The notes: generated by a model not told the origin, from the letters alone. Shown: positions 1-7,978, counted from the first letter of the stretch. The stretch: DNA of 9,599 bases from Alphaproteobacteria bacterium (GCA_029937205.1 JAPYQV010000071.1:1-9599); one strand, 5' to 3'. Made by a program: numbers and translations.

Positions 1-831
1 GCCGGGCTTGACGGTGCGCCCGTCGACGCCGCGTGAAAAGCGCGACAGGCGCGTTCCGATGGCGCCGTAGCGCCGCACCAGTTCGGCCTCCGGAATATTG
101 CGCAACGACCCGATGCGGTGGATATTATCGCGCGCCAAGCGTTTCTGCAGGGCGGCGCCGACACCCCACAGCAGCCCGACCGGTTTGTCCGCCAGGAAAG
201 CCGGCGCCTCCGATTTACCGATCACGGCAAAACCGCGCGGCTTGTCCAGGTCGGAAGCGATCTTGGCAAGAAACTTGTTGTAGCTGAGGCCGACCGAAAC
301 GGTGATGCCAATCTCACTTTCGACCTGCCGCGCCAGCCCGGCCATGCTGCGCGCCGGAGAACCGCCATGCACGCCCTCGGTGCCGCTGAGATCGAGGAAA
401 GCTTCATCGATGGAGAGCGGCTCGACCAATGGCGTGCGCGCGATCATCAATTCGCGCACCGCGCGGCCAACCCGGGAGTATTTCTCAATGTCGGGCGGAA
501 TGACCACCGCATGGGGGCAGGCTTCAAGCGCTTTGAACATCGGCATGGCGGAGCGAATGCCGTAGCGCCGCGCGATATAGCAGGCAGCCGTAACAACACC
601 TCGCTTACCGCCACCGACCACCACCGGCTTGTCGAGGAGCGCCGGATCATCGCGCTTTTCAATGGTGGCGTAGAAGGCATCGCAATCCACATGGGCAATG
701 GCGAGCGCGCCTAACTCAACGTGACGCAGTGTCCGCGAGGATCGGCAAACCGGGCATGACAGGGAATCGTCTTGCTCAGCGCTGCCCTCCCAATCGCAAT
801 CCCGGCAGAGAATTATAACAGGCGCTCGCAT
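1..831 (-). CDS. dinB: DNA polymerase IV (Y-family), 3' end outside window
   Basis: This is an error-prone translesion DNA polymerase acting in the cytoplasm on damaged or stalled templates. I translated 277 codons from the ATG at 831-829 to the window edge. Visible are the palm motif [13 protein letters not shown] (metal ligand D49, probable steric gate Y54), the finger motif [14 protein letters not shown], the second catalytic motif [10 protein letters not shown] (D142, E143), [20 protein letters not shown], and the helix-hairpin-helix stretch [14 protein letters not shown]. The little-finger domain and C-terminus lie outside. Ahead of the polymerase core sits a roughly 40-residue extension with two Cys pairs (C9/C12 and C26/C29), a zinc-ribbon-like pattern. 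The start is supported by this extension and by an AGGTGA-like stretch just upstream. The gene is divergent from pcm. No alphaproteobacterial LexA box (GTTC-N7-GTTC or its complement) is visible between them, so SOS control is not evident. Confidence 0.95.
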   Translation of the reverse strand, partial: MRAPVIILCRDCDWEGSAEQDDSLSCPVCRSSRTLRHVELGALAIAHVDCDAFYATIEKRDDPALLDKPVVVGGGKRGVVTAACYIARRYGIRSAMPMFKALEACPHAVVIPPDIEKYSRVGRAVRELMIARTPLVEPLSIDEAFLDLSGTEGVHGGSPARSMAGLARQVESEIGITVSVGLSYNKFLAKIASDLDKPRGFAVIGKSEAPAFLADKPVGLLWGVGAALQKRLARDNIHRIGSLRNIPEAELVRRYGAIGTRLSRFSRGVDGRTVKPG

Positions 832-890
832 GTCACCTGCCCTGAAGTTTTTTTGGCCGAACGGCATGCATTATGCTGTTATTATAACAG
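812..890. repeat. 10-bp direct repeat ATTATAACAG, two copies
   Basis: ATTATAACAG occurs at 812-821, inside the first codons of dinB, and again at 881-890, as part of the palindrome in the dinB-pcm gap. The copies start 69 bp apart, close to a whole number of helical turns. They could be a main and an auxiliary site for one DNA-binding protein, or chance in an AT-rich patch. Confidence 0.4.
876..890. promoter_or_regulatory. Perfect 15-bp palindrome in dinB-pcm gap, candidate operator
   Basis: CTGTTAT-T-ATAACAG has two perfect 7-bp arms around one central base. It lies 45 bp upstream of the dinB start and 70 bp upstream of the pcm start, in the only AT-rich patch between these divergent genes. 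It could bind a dimeric regulator or overlap a promoter. The regulator is unknown and it does not fit the alphaproteobacterial LexA consensus. Confidence 0.45.
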
Positions 891-960
891 ATCGGAGCAA
901 TTCCCGGACTCGCCTCGAGCGACCGGATCAAAACAACAAATTCCGCTCCCGGAGCATGTG

Positions 961-1644
961 ATGTCGAATCTGAACCCGGTTGAAGCCCAGTTTAGCGCCC
1001 TTCGGCAAAGCATGGTCGGTCAGGTTGCCTCACACGCCAGCCTGGTCGCCGACAAGACCGGCAAGGACATGCTGGGCGCGGCTGTGATGTCGGCCCTTGG
1101 CCGCGTGCCGCGCCACGAATTCGTGCCGGTGGAAATGAAACTCTACGCCTATCTCGATTCGCCACTTCCCATCGGCTTTGGCAAAACCATCTCGCAGCCC
1201 TTTATCGTCGGCTTGATGACCGATTTGCTGGAACTCAACAGCAACCAAAAGGTGTTGGAAATCGGCACCGGTCTCGGCTATCAGGCCGCCGTTTTGGCCG
1301 AGCTGGCGCTTGAAGTATATACCGTTGAAATTGTTGAAGAACGTGCCGAAGAAGGCAAACGGCGCCTCGATGTCCGAGGCTATAAGAATATTCATTTCCG
1401 CGTCGCCGATGGCAATCTCGGCTGGCCGGAACATGCGCCGTTCGACCGCATCATCGCCACCGCGGCACCCGACCTGATGCCGCCAGCGCTCCTCGGGCAA
1501 CTCAAGCCGGGCGGGCGCATGATCATCCCCGCCGGCCTGGAAGACGATCAGCAGCTCCTGCTGGTGGAGAAAGACGAAAATGGCCGCATCGACAGCCAAG
1601 AAATCCTGCCGGTGCGCTTCTCGCCGCTCACCTCTCCGGATTAA
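961..1644 (+). CDS. pcm: Protein-L-isoaspartate O-methyltransferase
   Basis: This cytoplasmic repair enzyme uses S-adenosylmethionine to methylate isoaspartyl residues in aged proteins, starting their conversion back to aspartate. The 227-residue product shows the family's PLPIGFGKTISQPF segment (residues 68-81), the SAM-binding motif VLEIGTGLGYQ (98-108), an ADGNLGWP segment (149-156; GDG is the commoner form), FDRIIATAA (161-169) and LKPGGRMIIPAG (181-192). The length is normal for bacterial PCMT. I chose the ATG at 961 because GGAG lies at 951-954 with suitable spacing and the protein begins like its relatives. The frame stays open upstream to 772, but that extension is Cys-rich, unlike the family, and would overlap dinB. 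The gene is divergent from dinB, and the VOC gene follows after 88 bp. Confidence 0.93.
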   Translation: MSNLNPVEAQFSALRQSMVGQVASHASLVADKTGKDMLGAAVMSALGRVPRHEFVPVEMKLYAYLDSPLPIGFGKTISQPFIVGLMTDLLELNSNQKVLEIGTGLGYQAAVLAELALEVYTVEIVEERAEEGKRRLDVRGYKNIHFRVADGNLGWPEHAPFDRIIATAAPDLMPPALLGQLKPGGRMIIPAGLEDDQQLLLVEKDENGRIDSQEILPVRFSPLTSPD

Positions 1645-1667
1645 CTGTTTCACGGATAAATTTTGCC

Positions 1668-1690
1668 GCGTGACATTGGCCAAATCACGC
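1668..1690 (+). other. Inverted repeat after pcm
   Basis: GCGTGA (1668-1673) pairs with TCACGC (1685-1690) around an 11-nt loop that holds the self-complementary TTGGCCAA. No T-run follows, so it is not a clear intrinsic terminator. It could be a weak hairpin or an operator for the VOC gene that starts 42 bp downstream. A TTGACA follows at 1695-1700, but no well-spaced -10 box is visible after it. Confidence 0.25.
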
Positions 1691-1732
1691 TAGATTGACA
1701 AGGTATCAGCAGACTAATCTCGGGGTTTCATT

Positions 1733-2194
1733 ATGCTCGGCATTCTCAAAGTGGATCACATCGGTATTCGCATTGCCGACAAAAATGTCTCGGTCGCGTT
1801 TTATCAAAACCCGGGCTTCAAACTGCTCGCCGATGCCGGGTATGACCACGGCCACCCGATCATCATGCAGCACCCCTCCGGCGTGGTGGTCAATCTGCTT
1901 GGTCCGGGCACAGCAGGTGGCGGCAGCAACATCCTGATGGATGTGGACGAAAAATATCCCGGCTATACCCATGTGGCACTGCGGGTGAATTCACTCGAGC
2001 AAGCGGAAGCCTTCGCCACCGACCACAACATCGCCATTACCGGGCGGATGCAGTTCAAAGACATGCACGCCATCTTCATCCGCGACCCGGACGGCACCGT
2101 CATCGAGCTCGATGCCTATCCCGATAAGGAGCCCGAAACACGGTCGGAGTCCGTCGAAGCAGATGACTTCAAAGAATTTGATGATCACGGCTAA
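1733..2194 (+). CDS. VOC (glyoxalase/dioxygenase-fold) family protein
   Basis: This 153-residue protein has two paired beta-alpha-beta-beta-beta modules of the vicinal-oxygen-chelate fold. The first runs from LKVDHIGIRIAD to GVVVNLL, the second from YTHVALRVNSLEQAEAF to FIRDPDGTVIELDAY. By position, the metal ligands would be H9, N54, H80 and E125. The second is Asn where Glu or Gln is usual in glyoxalase I-type enzymes, so either metal binding is altered or another residue (H47, for example) serves. The last 24 residues are acidic and look disordered. Substrate is unknown: members include lactoylglutathione lyase, ring-cleavage dioxygenases and antibiotic-resistance proteins, and nothing here picks one. 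The start has GGGG seven bases upstream. It lies downstream of pcm on the same strand and could be read from pcm or from its own promoter. Confidence 0.85.
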   Translation: MLGILKVDHIGIRIADKNVSVAFYQNPGFKLLADAGYDHGHPIIMQHPSGVVVNLLGPGTAGGGSNILMDVDEKYPGYTHVALRVNSLEQAEAFATDHNIAITGRMQFKDMHAIFIRDPDGTVIELDAYPDKEPETRSESVEADDFKEFDDHG

Positions 2195-2285
2195 ACCCGG
2201 CCCTTCGCGCCGTCACCCATCACACGGCATGACGCAATCGTGAGTATGCGGCCAATATCGAGCGCCGGTATGATACGGCTGAAAT

Positions 2286-2318
2286 CTCTTGTAGCGGCTG
2301 CGTAATACGCCGCAAGAG
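2286..2318 (+). other. Imperfect stem-loop upstream of cytochrome gene
   Basis: CTCTT (2286-2290) pairs with AAGAG (2314-2318), and GCGGC (2294-2298) with GCCGC (2309-2313), with a 3-nt bulge and a 10-nt loop. TTTGGCTTTT follows, so it may be a poor terminator for the VOC gene or a leader hairpin for the cytochrome gene starting at 2347. Confidence 0.3.
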
Positions 2319-2346
2319 TTTGGCTTTTGATGAACAGGGAGAAGAG

Positions 2347-2773
2347 ATGAGAAAGCTAATTGCAATTGCGATTGTCTTGGCTTTCGGCTTCATGCCGATG
2401 CTTAGCTGGAACCGTACAGGCTGAGGGCAAGCAACATGCAGCGAAGCCCGTGTGGCAGGGCATGATCGCAAACCTGACAGACATGCAAGGAATCATAGCG
2501 GCACTGTTGGTCTTCGACATGGCGCGCGTCGCAGATATTGCCGATCAACTGGCCGGCCGGGGAAAATTTGTCTCCACCCTTGAGTTTCTCCCCGGCGAAG
2601 TGAGAAAGCGTCACGGAAAGGTCGTCGACATTGCAACTGAACTTGCCGCGGCGGCGAGAGCGGGTGACGAAAATGCCGTCGCCATGAAAGTTAGCACCGT
2701 ATTGATGGAATGCAGTTCCTGTCACTACAATTTAAGGGACGCCGAGCGACGCAAAGAGATGGAAAACAAATAG
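2347..2773 (+). CDS. Cytochrome c'-like heme protein with frameshift in signal peptide
   Basis: The body, in the frame ending at TAG 2773, is a small helical protein with one C-terminal heme-attachment motif CSSCH (encoded at 2711-2725) followed by YNLRD. This layout fits the cytochrome c'/c556 four-helix family, periplasmic and involved in electron transfer or gas binding. A strong Shine-Dalgarno (AGGGAGA) precedes ATG 2347, which encodes a typical signal-peptide start (MRKLIAIAIVLAFGFMPML) but stops at TGA 2422-2424. The other frame resumes with LAGTVQA-EGKQ, a plausible cleavage region. Skipping one base (+1) between about 2385 and 2404 would join them. Without it, the body can only begin at weak starts such as TTG 2360, which gives a poor, Cys-containing leader. 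I read this as a one-base indel, either a sequencing error or a recent inactivation. A programmed shift is less likely. The CDS bounds span both frames. Confidence 0.7.
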
Positions 2774-2822
2774 CCGCACGCCATTTCGAGGCCGATGCGC
2801 GCTAGCTAAACACGGATGACGT

Positions 2823-3755
2823 TTACTCGCCGACTTCCTGGAAATGCTTGGCGAGCGCCATCAGGCGCTTGTCGCGCCAGGCCTGGCGGGTGGGCTGGTC
2901 CTTGAGCGGGATCGCGCTGCGCATCTCACCGTGCGCCTTGGCGATGACGGCGTCCGACCACGGTTTCGCCGGCTCGCCTTGTTTGACGAATTCGAAGAAG
3001 CCCGGGCCGAGACGGGCGGCATAATCCTCCAGGCCGCCCGGCGCGTTGAGATCGATGGTCTGGAATGGGCCGATGAAAGTCCAGCGCCGGCCCAGGCCTT
3101 CGGAGATGGTTTTGTCGATATCCTCCGCCGTCGCGATGCCGGCTTCAAGCAGGCGAAAGGCCTCCCACAAAAGCGCTGCTTGCAGACGATTGGCAATGAA
3201 GCCGTCAACCTCGCGCGTGAGACGGACCGGTTCCATGCCGAACTCGAGCATGAGATCCCAACAGGTTTGCACGGCCCCATCGCCGGTCCACGGCGTCGGC
3301 ACGATTTCAACCAAAGGGATGACGTAAGGCGGGTTGATGGGATGGGCAATCAGGCAGCGCGGCGCGCAATCCAGTCCCTCGGTAAAGACCGAAGCGGGTA
3401 TGCCGGAAGACGACGAGCCGATCACCAGATCGGCGGCGGCCACTTTGTCGATCTCGCGATAGAATTCGGTTTTCACATCGGCGCGCTCGAACACGCTTTC
3501 CTGGGCGTAGGCCGCGCCGTCGAGTGCCTCAGCGAGACTGCCGGCGATGGAAATGCGCCCCAGCGCCGCCTCGGCATCGTCGAGCAGGCCAAAGCCGACC
3601 AGCTCGCGCATATTTTCGGCGACCCGCGTGAGTGCCTGCTCCGATTGCGCAGCCTCACCGTCAAACAGCGATACGTCGCGGTCGGCACGGGCGAAGACGA
3701 TGGCCCAGGCGCTGCCGACCAGCCCGGCGCCCAAAACTGCGACTTTGTCCGACAT
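2823..3755 (-). CDS. 3-hydroxyacyl-CoA dehydrogenase family, lambda-crystallin/L-gulonate 3-dehydrogenase-like
   Basis: This is an NAD-dependent oxidoreductase acting on a 3-hydroxy acid or its CoA ester. The 310-residue protein starts with the Rossmann motif VAVLGAGLVGSAW (GxGxxG at residues 9-14), with D32 at the end of the second strand favouring NAD over NADP. The catalytic region has SSSSGIP (114-120), H138 in LIAHPINPPY, E150 in PLVEIVP and N189 in VDGFIANRLQ. The C-terminal helical domain includes EGLGRRWTFIGPF. Length and the AHPINPPY form point to the lambda-crystallin/gulonate dehydrogenase branch, not to the beta-oxidation multienzyme. L-carnitine dehydrogenase is a related alternative, so the substrate is open. 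It is the last gene of a four-gene operon, starting 20 bp after cobW-like stops, with GGGAGA as ribosome site. It may oxidise a hydroxy acid made upstream in the pathway. Confidence 0.85.
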   Translation of the reverse strand: MSDKVAVLGAGLVGSAWAIVFARADRDVSLFDGEAAQSEQALTRVAENMRELVGFGLLDDAEAALGRISIAGSLAEALDGAAYAQESVFERADVKTEFYREIDKVAAADLVIGSSSSGIPASVFTEGLDCAPRCLIAHPINPPYVIPLVEIVPTPWTGDGAVQTCWDLMLEFGMEPVRLTREVDGFIANRLQAALLWEAFRLLEAGIATAEDIDKTISEGLGRRWTFIGPFQTIDLNAPGGLEDYAARLGPGFFEFVKQGEPAKPWSDAVIAKAHGEMRSAIPLKDQPTRQAWRDKRLMALAKHFQEVGE

Positions 3756-3775
3756 CTTATTCTCCCGGTTTATTA

Positions 3776-4822
<1,047 letters not shown>

Positions 4823-4828
4823 TGGCGC

Positions 4829-5158
4829 TTAGATTCGTGATTCCAGACGGCCAATCAACTCGGTGTCGAGCGGATCCGCCATCTTGCGGGTGATATTCTC
4901 CATCGCCTGCCAGAGTTGCGGCAGATTGACCACCACCTCACTCGCCCCACCGCTTAAATTCTGAACGACATATTGACTGCTCGCCCAATCGCGCGCGTTG
5001 CAGCCGTAATAGCCGAGCACCCGGTTGATCAGCGTTATACGATAATCCCGATCGAGTTGGCGCTGGTGTCCCACAAGGGCATCGTCGGAGCGCCCCGCAT
5101 CGGTCCCGGCTTCGGTCCAATGCGGGCCATCCATCAACACACCGCAGAGCGCGCACAT
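4829..5158 (-). CDS. Hypothetical 109-residue MCxLCG protein linked to CobW
   Basis: I do not know its function. The protein opens with MCALCG (C2, C5), then GPHW (residues 11-14), a charged stretch, and a globular part with LINRVLGYYGCNARDW (C53, W58), YVVQN, SEVVVNLPQLWQAME (73-87) and a C-terminal ADPLD. The CxxC plus H13 and C53 could form a small metal-binding site. I recall similar short proteins beside CobW-type GTPases in alphaproteobacteria, from memory only. The start is supported by GGGGAG eight bases upstream and by the family-like MCxLCG beginning. It lies 23 bp after the hydrolase stop and 6 bp before the cobW-like start, so it is almost certainly cotranscribed. A role as adaptor, metal donor or regulatory partner of the GTPase is possible but unproven. 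Confidence 0.75.
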   Translation of the reverse strand: MCALCGVLMDGPHWTEAGTDAGRSDDALVGHQRQLDRDYRITLINRVLGYYGCNARDWASSQYVVQNLSGGASEVVVNLPQLWQAMENITRKMADPLDTELIGRLESRI

Positions 5159-5181
5159 GGTTTGCGCTCCCCTGCCCCGGC

Positions 5182-6111
5182 CTATTTCTTTTTCTTGGCC
5201 GCCTTTTTCTTCTTTTTCGCCGGCCGCTTGCCGGTGAACGGCGAACGCTTGATGAAATCATCGGCGATCTCGTCGAATGTCGCCCAGCGGACGCCCGAAT
5301 GACTGTTGATATGGCCGATGATGCGTTCCAGCATCAGCAGCGTTTGCGGCCGCCCGGAAATATCCGGATGAATGGTCAAGGTATAGACGCCGTAATCCAT
5401 TTCCCGGTAGACCCAGTCGAATTGATCGCGCCACCAGTCTTCGATATCGCGCGGATTGGTCCAGCCACCACTGTTGGGCACATTCTTCATGAACATCATC
5501 GGCGGCAGATCGTCGAGATACCAACTGCCGGGGATTTGTACGATCGGGAAGGTCGAGCCCTTCTTCATCGGTTTCATCCAGCTCTTCGCCGGCTTGGAAT
5601 AGTCGATCAGGGTCCAGCTCTCATTGATCCGCATCCAGTACGGTGAGAAATCATTATGCATCTGGCTGTGGTCGTATTTAATGCCGCGTTCCATGAGCAA
5701 GTGGGGCGTCGCGGGGCTCATTTCCCACCACGGCGCGACATAGCCGGTCGGCTTTTTGCCCGCAAGTTTTGTCACTTGGGCGAAGGTTTTGTCCAACACG
5801 TCGGCTTCCTGCTCAGGCGTCATGGCGATCGGATTTTCGTGCGTGTAGCCATGCAGGCCGATCTCGTGCCCGGCGTCGGCGACGGCCTTCATTTCCTTGG
5901 GAAAGGTCTCGATGGAATGGCCGGGAATGAACCAGCTCGTCCGGATGCCGAGGGTATCGAACAGCTTCAGCATGCGCGGCGTGCCAACTTCGGCGGCGAA
6001 CACGCCGCGCGAGATATCGGAAGGCGAATTGCCGCCTGCGTATGAGCCGATTTGCCCAGCCACCGCGTCAACATCAACGCCGATCGAGCAGATGATTTCC
6101 TTCTTCGCCAT
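5182..6111 (-). CDS. Polysaccharide deacetylase / cyclic imide hydrolase family (Helicobacter PgdA-like)
   Basis: This is a metal-dependent amidohydrolase of the NodB-homology fold. The 309-residue protein closely follows what I remember of Helicobacter pylori PgdA (HP0310): GVDVDAVAG near the N-terminus (D13, D15), [35 protein letters not shown] (metal ligands H87 and H91), [38 protein letters not shown] and [10 protein letters not shown] (H248). No signal peptide is present, so it is probably cytoplasmic. That suits a small-molecule substrate such as a cyclic imide or ureide, as in the Pseudomonas cyclic imide hydrolase of this family, at least as well as peptidoglycan. The C-terminus carries an unusual Lys-rich tail (nine Lys in the last eleven residues). 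AGGGAGAG precedes the ATG. It is the first gene of the four-gene operon and divergent from the adenylate cyclase. Confidence 0.85.
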   Translation of the reverse strand: MAKKEIICSIGVDVDAVAGQIGSYAGGNSPSDISRGVFAAEVGTPRMLKLFDTLGIRTSWFIPGHSIETFPKEMKAVADAGHEIGLHGYTHENPIAMTPEQEADVLDKTFAQVTKLAGKKPTGYVAPWWEMSPATPHLLMERGIKYDHSQMHNDFSPYWMRINESWTLIDYSKPAKSWMKPMKKGSTFPIVQIPGSWYLDDLPPMMFMKNVPNSGGWTNPRDIEDWWRDQFDWVYREMDYGVYTLTIHPDISGRPQTLLMLERIIGHINSHSGVRWATFDEIADDFIKRSPFTGKRPAKKKKKAAKKKK

Positions 6112-6142
6112 AACACTCTCCCTGGATTTTTAAGTTGTTCGG

Positions 6143-6171
6143 AGAGTAGGCAAGCAAGGGCGTGATATCAA
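6143..6171 (-). promoter_or_regulatory. Possible promoter of the hydrolase operon
   Basis: On the minus strand, TTGATA (6171-6166) and TACTCT (6148-6143) are separated by 17 bp, about 30 bp upstream of the hydrolase ATG. The -35 match is good and the -10 match poor, so this is a weak prediction. Confidence 0.25.
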
Positions 6172-7967
6172 GCGCACAGGCAGGACATTGCCTGCAAAAA
6201 ACAGGCATTGAAACGCAAATCCTGTCATCATGGCAGCGCGCAAGGAGGCGACGAGGTTTGTTGGCAACCATCCGATTGACATCCGGTTTGGTGCTGTTTG
6301 CATATGTGGGCACGCATCTGATCAACCATTCGTGGGGCCTGGCTTCCATGGAGGCGCTCAATATCGGGCGCGATATTTTCGTCACGGTGTGGCGCAGCTG
6401 GCCCGGCACGATCCTCCTCTACGGCGCTCTGCTCACGCATTTCATTCTAATTCTTTGGAGCCTCTATAAGCGGCGCTCGTTCCGGATGCGTATCTGGGAG
6501 GCGGCGCAAATCCTGCTCGGCCTCGCCATCCCCTTTCTCCTCGCCGAACATGTGCTCGGGACGCGCGGGCTGAACGCAACCTTCGGCGTTATCGATGACT
6601 ATATTTATGAAATTCTTGTGCTTTGGGTTTACGCGCCGGAGAAAGGCATCTTGCAGACGGTGCTGCTGGTTACCGCCTGGCTGCATGGCTGTGTCGGTCT
6701 CCATTTTTGGCTGCGGCTAAAACCCTGGTACCGCGCCTGCTCGCCCTATCTGTTCGCTTTCGCCATTGTCCTCCCGGTCACGGCGATATTTGGCTTCGTC
6801 GCCGCCGGACGCGAAATCAAGGTGTTGGCCGAGAACGCGGTTTGGCTTGAGGAGATGACGCTACATATCAACTGGCCGGACGAATCTGCCGTGGTTTGGG
6901 TCGGGCGCTGGAAAGTAGTGATTTGGCAAATCTGCGGCGGCATGCTGGCCCTCGTCGCCGCGGCACGGATTGTGCGCTGGGCGATTGAGCGCCGGCACGG
7001 CATCGTGCGCCTCACCTATCCCGGCGGTCGCGTTACCCAGATCACGCCCGGCATCACCGTGCTCGAAGCGAGCCGCGAAGCCGGCATCCCCCATGCCAGC
7101 GTATGCGGCGGCCGCGGGCGCTGCTCGACCTGCCGCATTCGATTGGGCGAAGGGCGCGAGCATGTCGCGCCGGCCAACGCGGATGAGCTGAAAGTCCTAA
7201 AGAGAGTAGGCGTGCCCGAGCATGTCCGCCTCGCCTGCCAATTGCGTCCGACCAAGGACCTCGAAGTTATTCCGTTGCTGCCACCCAACGCGACGCCGAA
7301 GGACGCGCACAGCAAGCCGGCCCATCTCCAGGGCGCCGAACGGGAAGTCACTATTCTGTTTGCCGACATCCGCAAGTTCACGCAATTCTCGGAGAATAAG
7401 CTGCCCTACGACGTGGTATTTGTCCTCAATCGCTATTTCCGCGCCATGGGAGAGGCGGTCAATGCCACCGGTGGCGAGTTGGACAAATTCATCGGCGATG
7501 GCGTGATGGCACTCTTCGGCACCAATACCACGCCGGAAGAAGGATGCCGGCGCGCACTTGAGGCGGCACGTCTCATGAGCACCGCATTGGACGATCTGAA
7601 CCAATCGCTCCGGGCCGATTTGGACGAGCCGCTGCGCATCGGTATCGGCATCCATCTCGGCACAGTAATCGTCGGCGAAATGGGCTTTTCCAATGCCGTC
7701 TCATTCACCGCTATCGGCGACGCGGTCAACACCGCATCCCGCCTGGAACAGGCGACCAAGGAATATATCTGTCAACTGATCGTCTCGGAGGATATTTGCC
7801 AACGCGCCGGGGTCGACTTGAGCAATTTTCCAGCCCATGAAATCGCCATCAGAGGACGCAATCAAGCGGTCAAGATACGCTGCATAGAAAAGGCATCGGA
7901 TATGGCGGAGGTCAAACTACAGCTAGGCCGGCGCAGCAAGCGGGAACGCAGCACGGCGGCACACTAG
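6162..7967 (+). CDS. Membrane adenylate cyclase with cytochrome-b-like anchor and [2Fe-2S] ferredoxin domain
   Basis: This is a predicted redox-responsive cAMP synthase. Residues 37-270 form about six or seven membrane helices with His residues placed like heme ligands (H52, H56, H93, H130, H175, H181), resembling the diheme-b anchor described for Sinorhizobium CyaC. Residues 281-372 are a ferredoxin domain with Cys in CX5CX2C...C spacing (C315, C321, C324, C359), enough for one [2Fe-2S] cluster. Residues 393-575 are a class III cyclase domain: metal Asp D402 (FADIRKFT) and D446 (DKFIGDG), K442 and T516 fitting ATP specificity, and N523 and R527 in VNTASRLE for the transition state. The domain therefore looks active. 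The GTG at 6162 is the leftmost start. AAGGAGG at 6242-6248 points instead to TTG 6258, which would drop the basic N-terminal segment. It is divergent from the hydrolase operon and converges on the MFS gene with 11 bp between. Confidence 0.92.
   Translation: MISSAQAGHCLQKTGIETQILSSWQRARRRRGLLATIRLTSGLVLFAYVGTHLINHSWGLASMEALNIGRDIFVTVWRSWPGTILLYGALLTHFILILWSLYKRRSFRMRIWEAAQILLGLAIPFLLAEHVLGTRGLNATFGVIDDYIYEILVLWVYAPEKGILQTVLLVTAWLHGCVGLHFWLRLKPWYRACSPYLFAFAIVLPVTAIFGFVAAGREIKVLAENAVWLEEMTLHINWPDESAVVWVGRWKVVIWQICGGMLALVAAARIVRWAIERRHGIVRLTYPGGRVTQITPGITVLEASREAGIPHASVCGGRGRCSTCRIRLGEGREHVAPANADELKVLKRVGVPEHVRLACQLRPTKDLEVIPLLPPNATPKDAHSKPAHLQGAEREVTILFADIRKFTQFSENKLPYDVVFVLNRYFRAMGEAVNATGGELDKFIGDGVMALFGTNTTPEEGCRRALEAARLMSTALDDLNQSLRADLDEPLRIGIGIHLGTVIVGEMGFSNAVSFTAIGDAVNTASRLEQATKEYICQLIVSEDICQRAGVDLSNFPAHEIAIRGRNQAVKIRCIEKASDMAEVKLQLGRRSKRERSTAAH
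6177..6207. promoter_or_regulatory. CAGGCA repeats, candidate operator between hydrolase and cyclase
   Basis: CAGGCA (6177-6182) and TGCCTG (6189-6194) form an inverted repeat with a 6-nt spacer, and a third CAGGCA lies at 6202-6207. They sit between the operon start at 6111 and the likely cyclase start (6258), or in the first codons if the cyclase begins at 6162. This is a possible shared operator. No regulator is encoded nearby. Confidence 0.35.
6242..6248 (+). promoter_or_regulatory. Strong ribosome-binding sequence AAGGAGG inside the cyclase frame
   Basis: AAGGAGG is complementary to the 16S 3' end and lies nine bases before TTG 6258, followed by a second TTG at 6261. It suggests the cyclase may start here and not at GTG 6162. 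The same bases also encode part of a basic stretch typical before a first membrane helix, so the match could be incidental. Confidence 0.4.
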
Positions 7968-7978
7968 CAGCCGTCTCT

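Noticed and set aside
118..714. 198-codon open frame on the plus strand at the left edge
   Set aside because: It is the shadow of dinB, whose minus-strand translation gives every Y-family polymerase motif without interruption to the window edge.
772..960. N-terminal extension of the pcm frame
   Set aside because: It overlaps the dinB start, is unlike known PCMT beginnings, and the ATG at 961 has a well-placed ribosome site.
832..960. SOS box upstream of dinB
   Set aside because: I looked for GTTC-N7-GTTC and its complement. One GAAC occurs near 860, but it has no partner at the required spacing.
1030..1683. 217-codon open frame antisense to pcm
   Set aside because: The pcm frame contains all methyltransferase motifs. 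The antisense frame matches nothing recognisable.
7968..7978. Terminator between the cyclase and the MFS gene
   Set aside because: The gap is 11 bp and holds no hairpin or T-run. Termination must lie within the opposing genes or depend on Rho.
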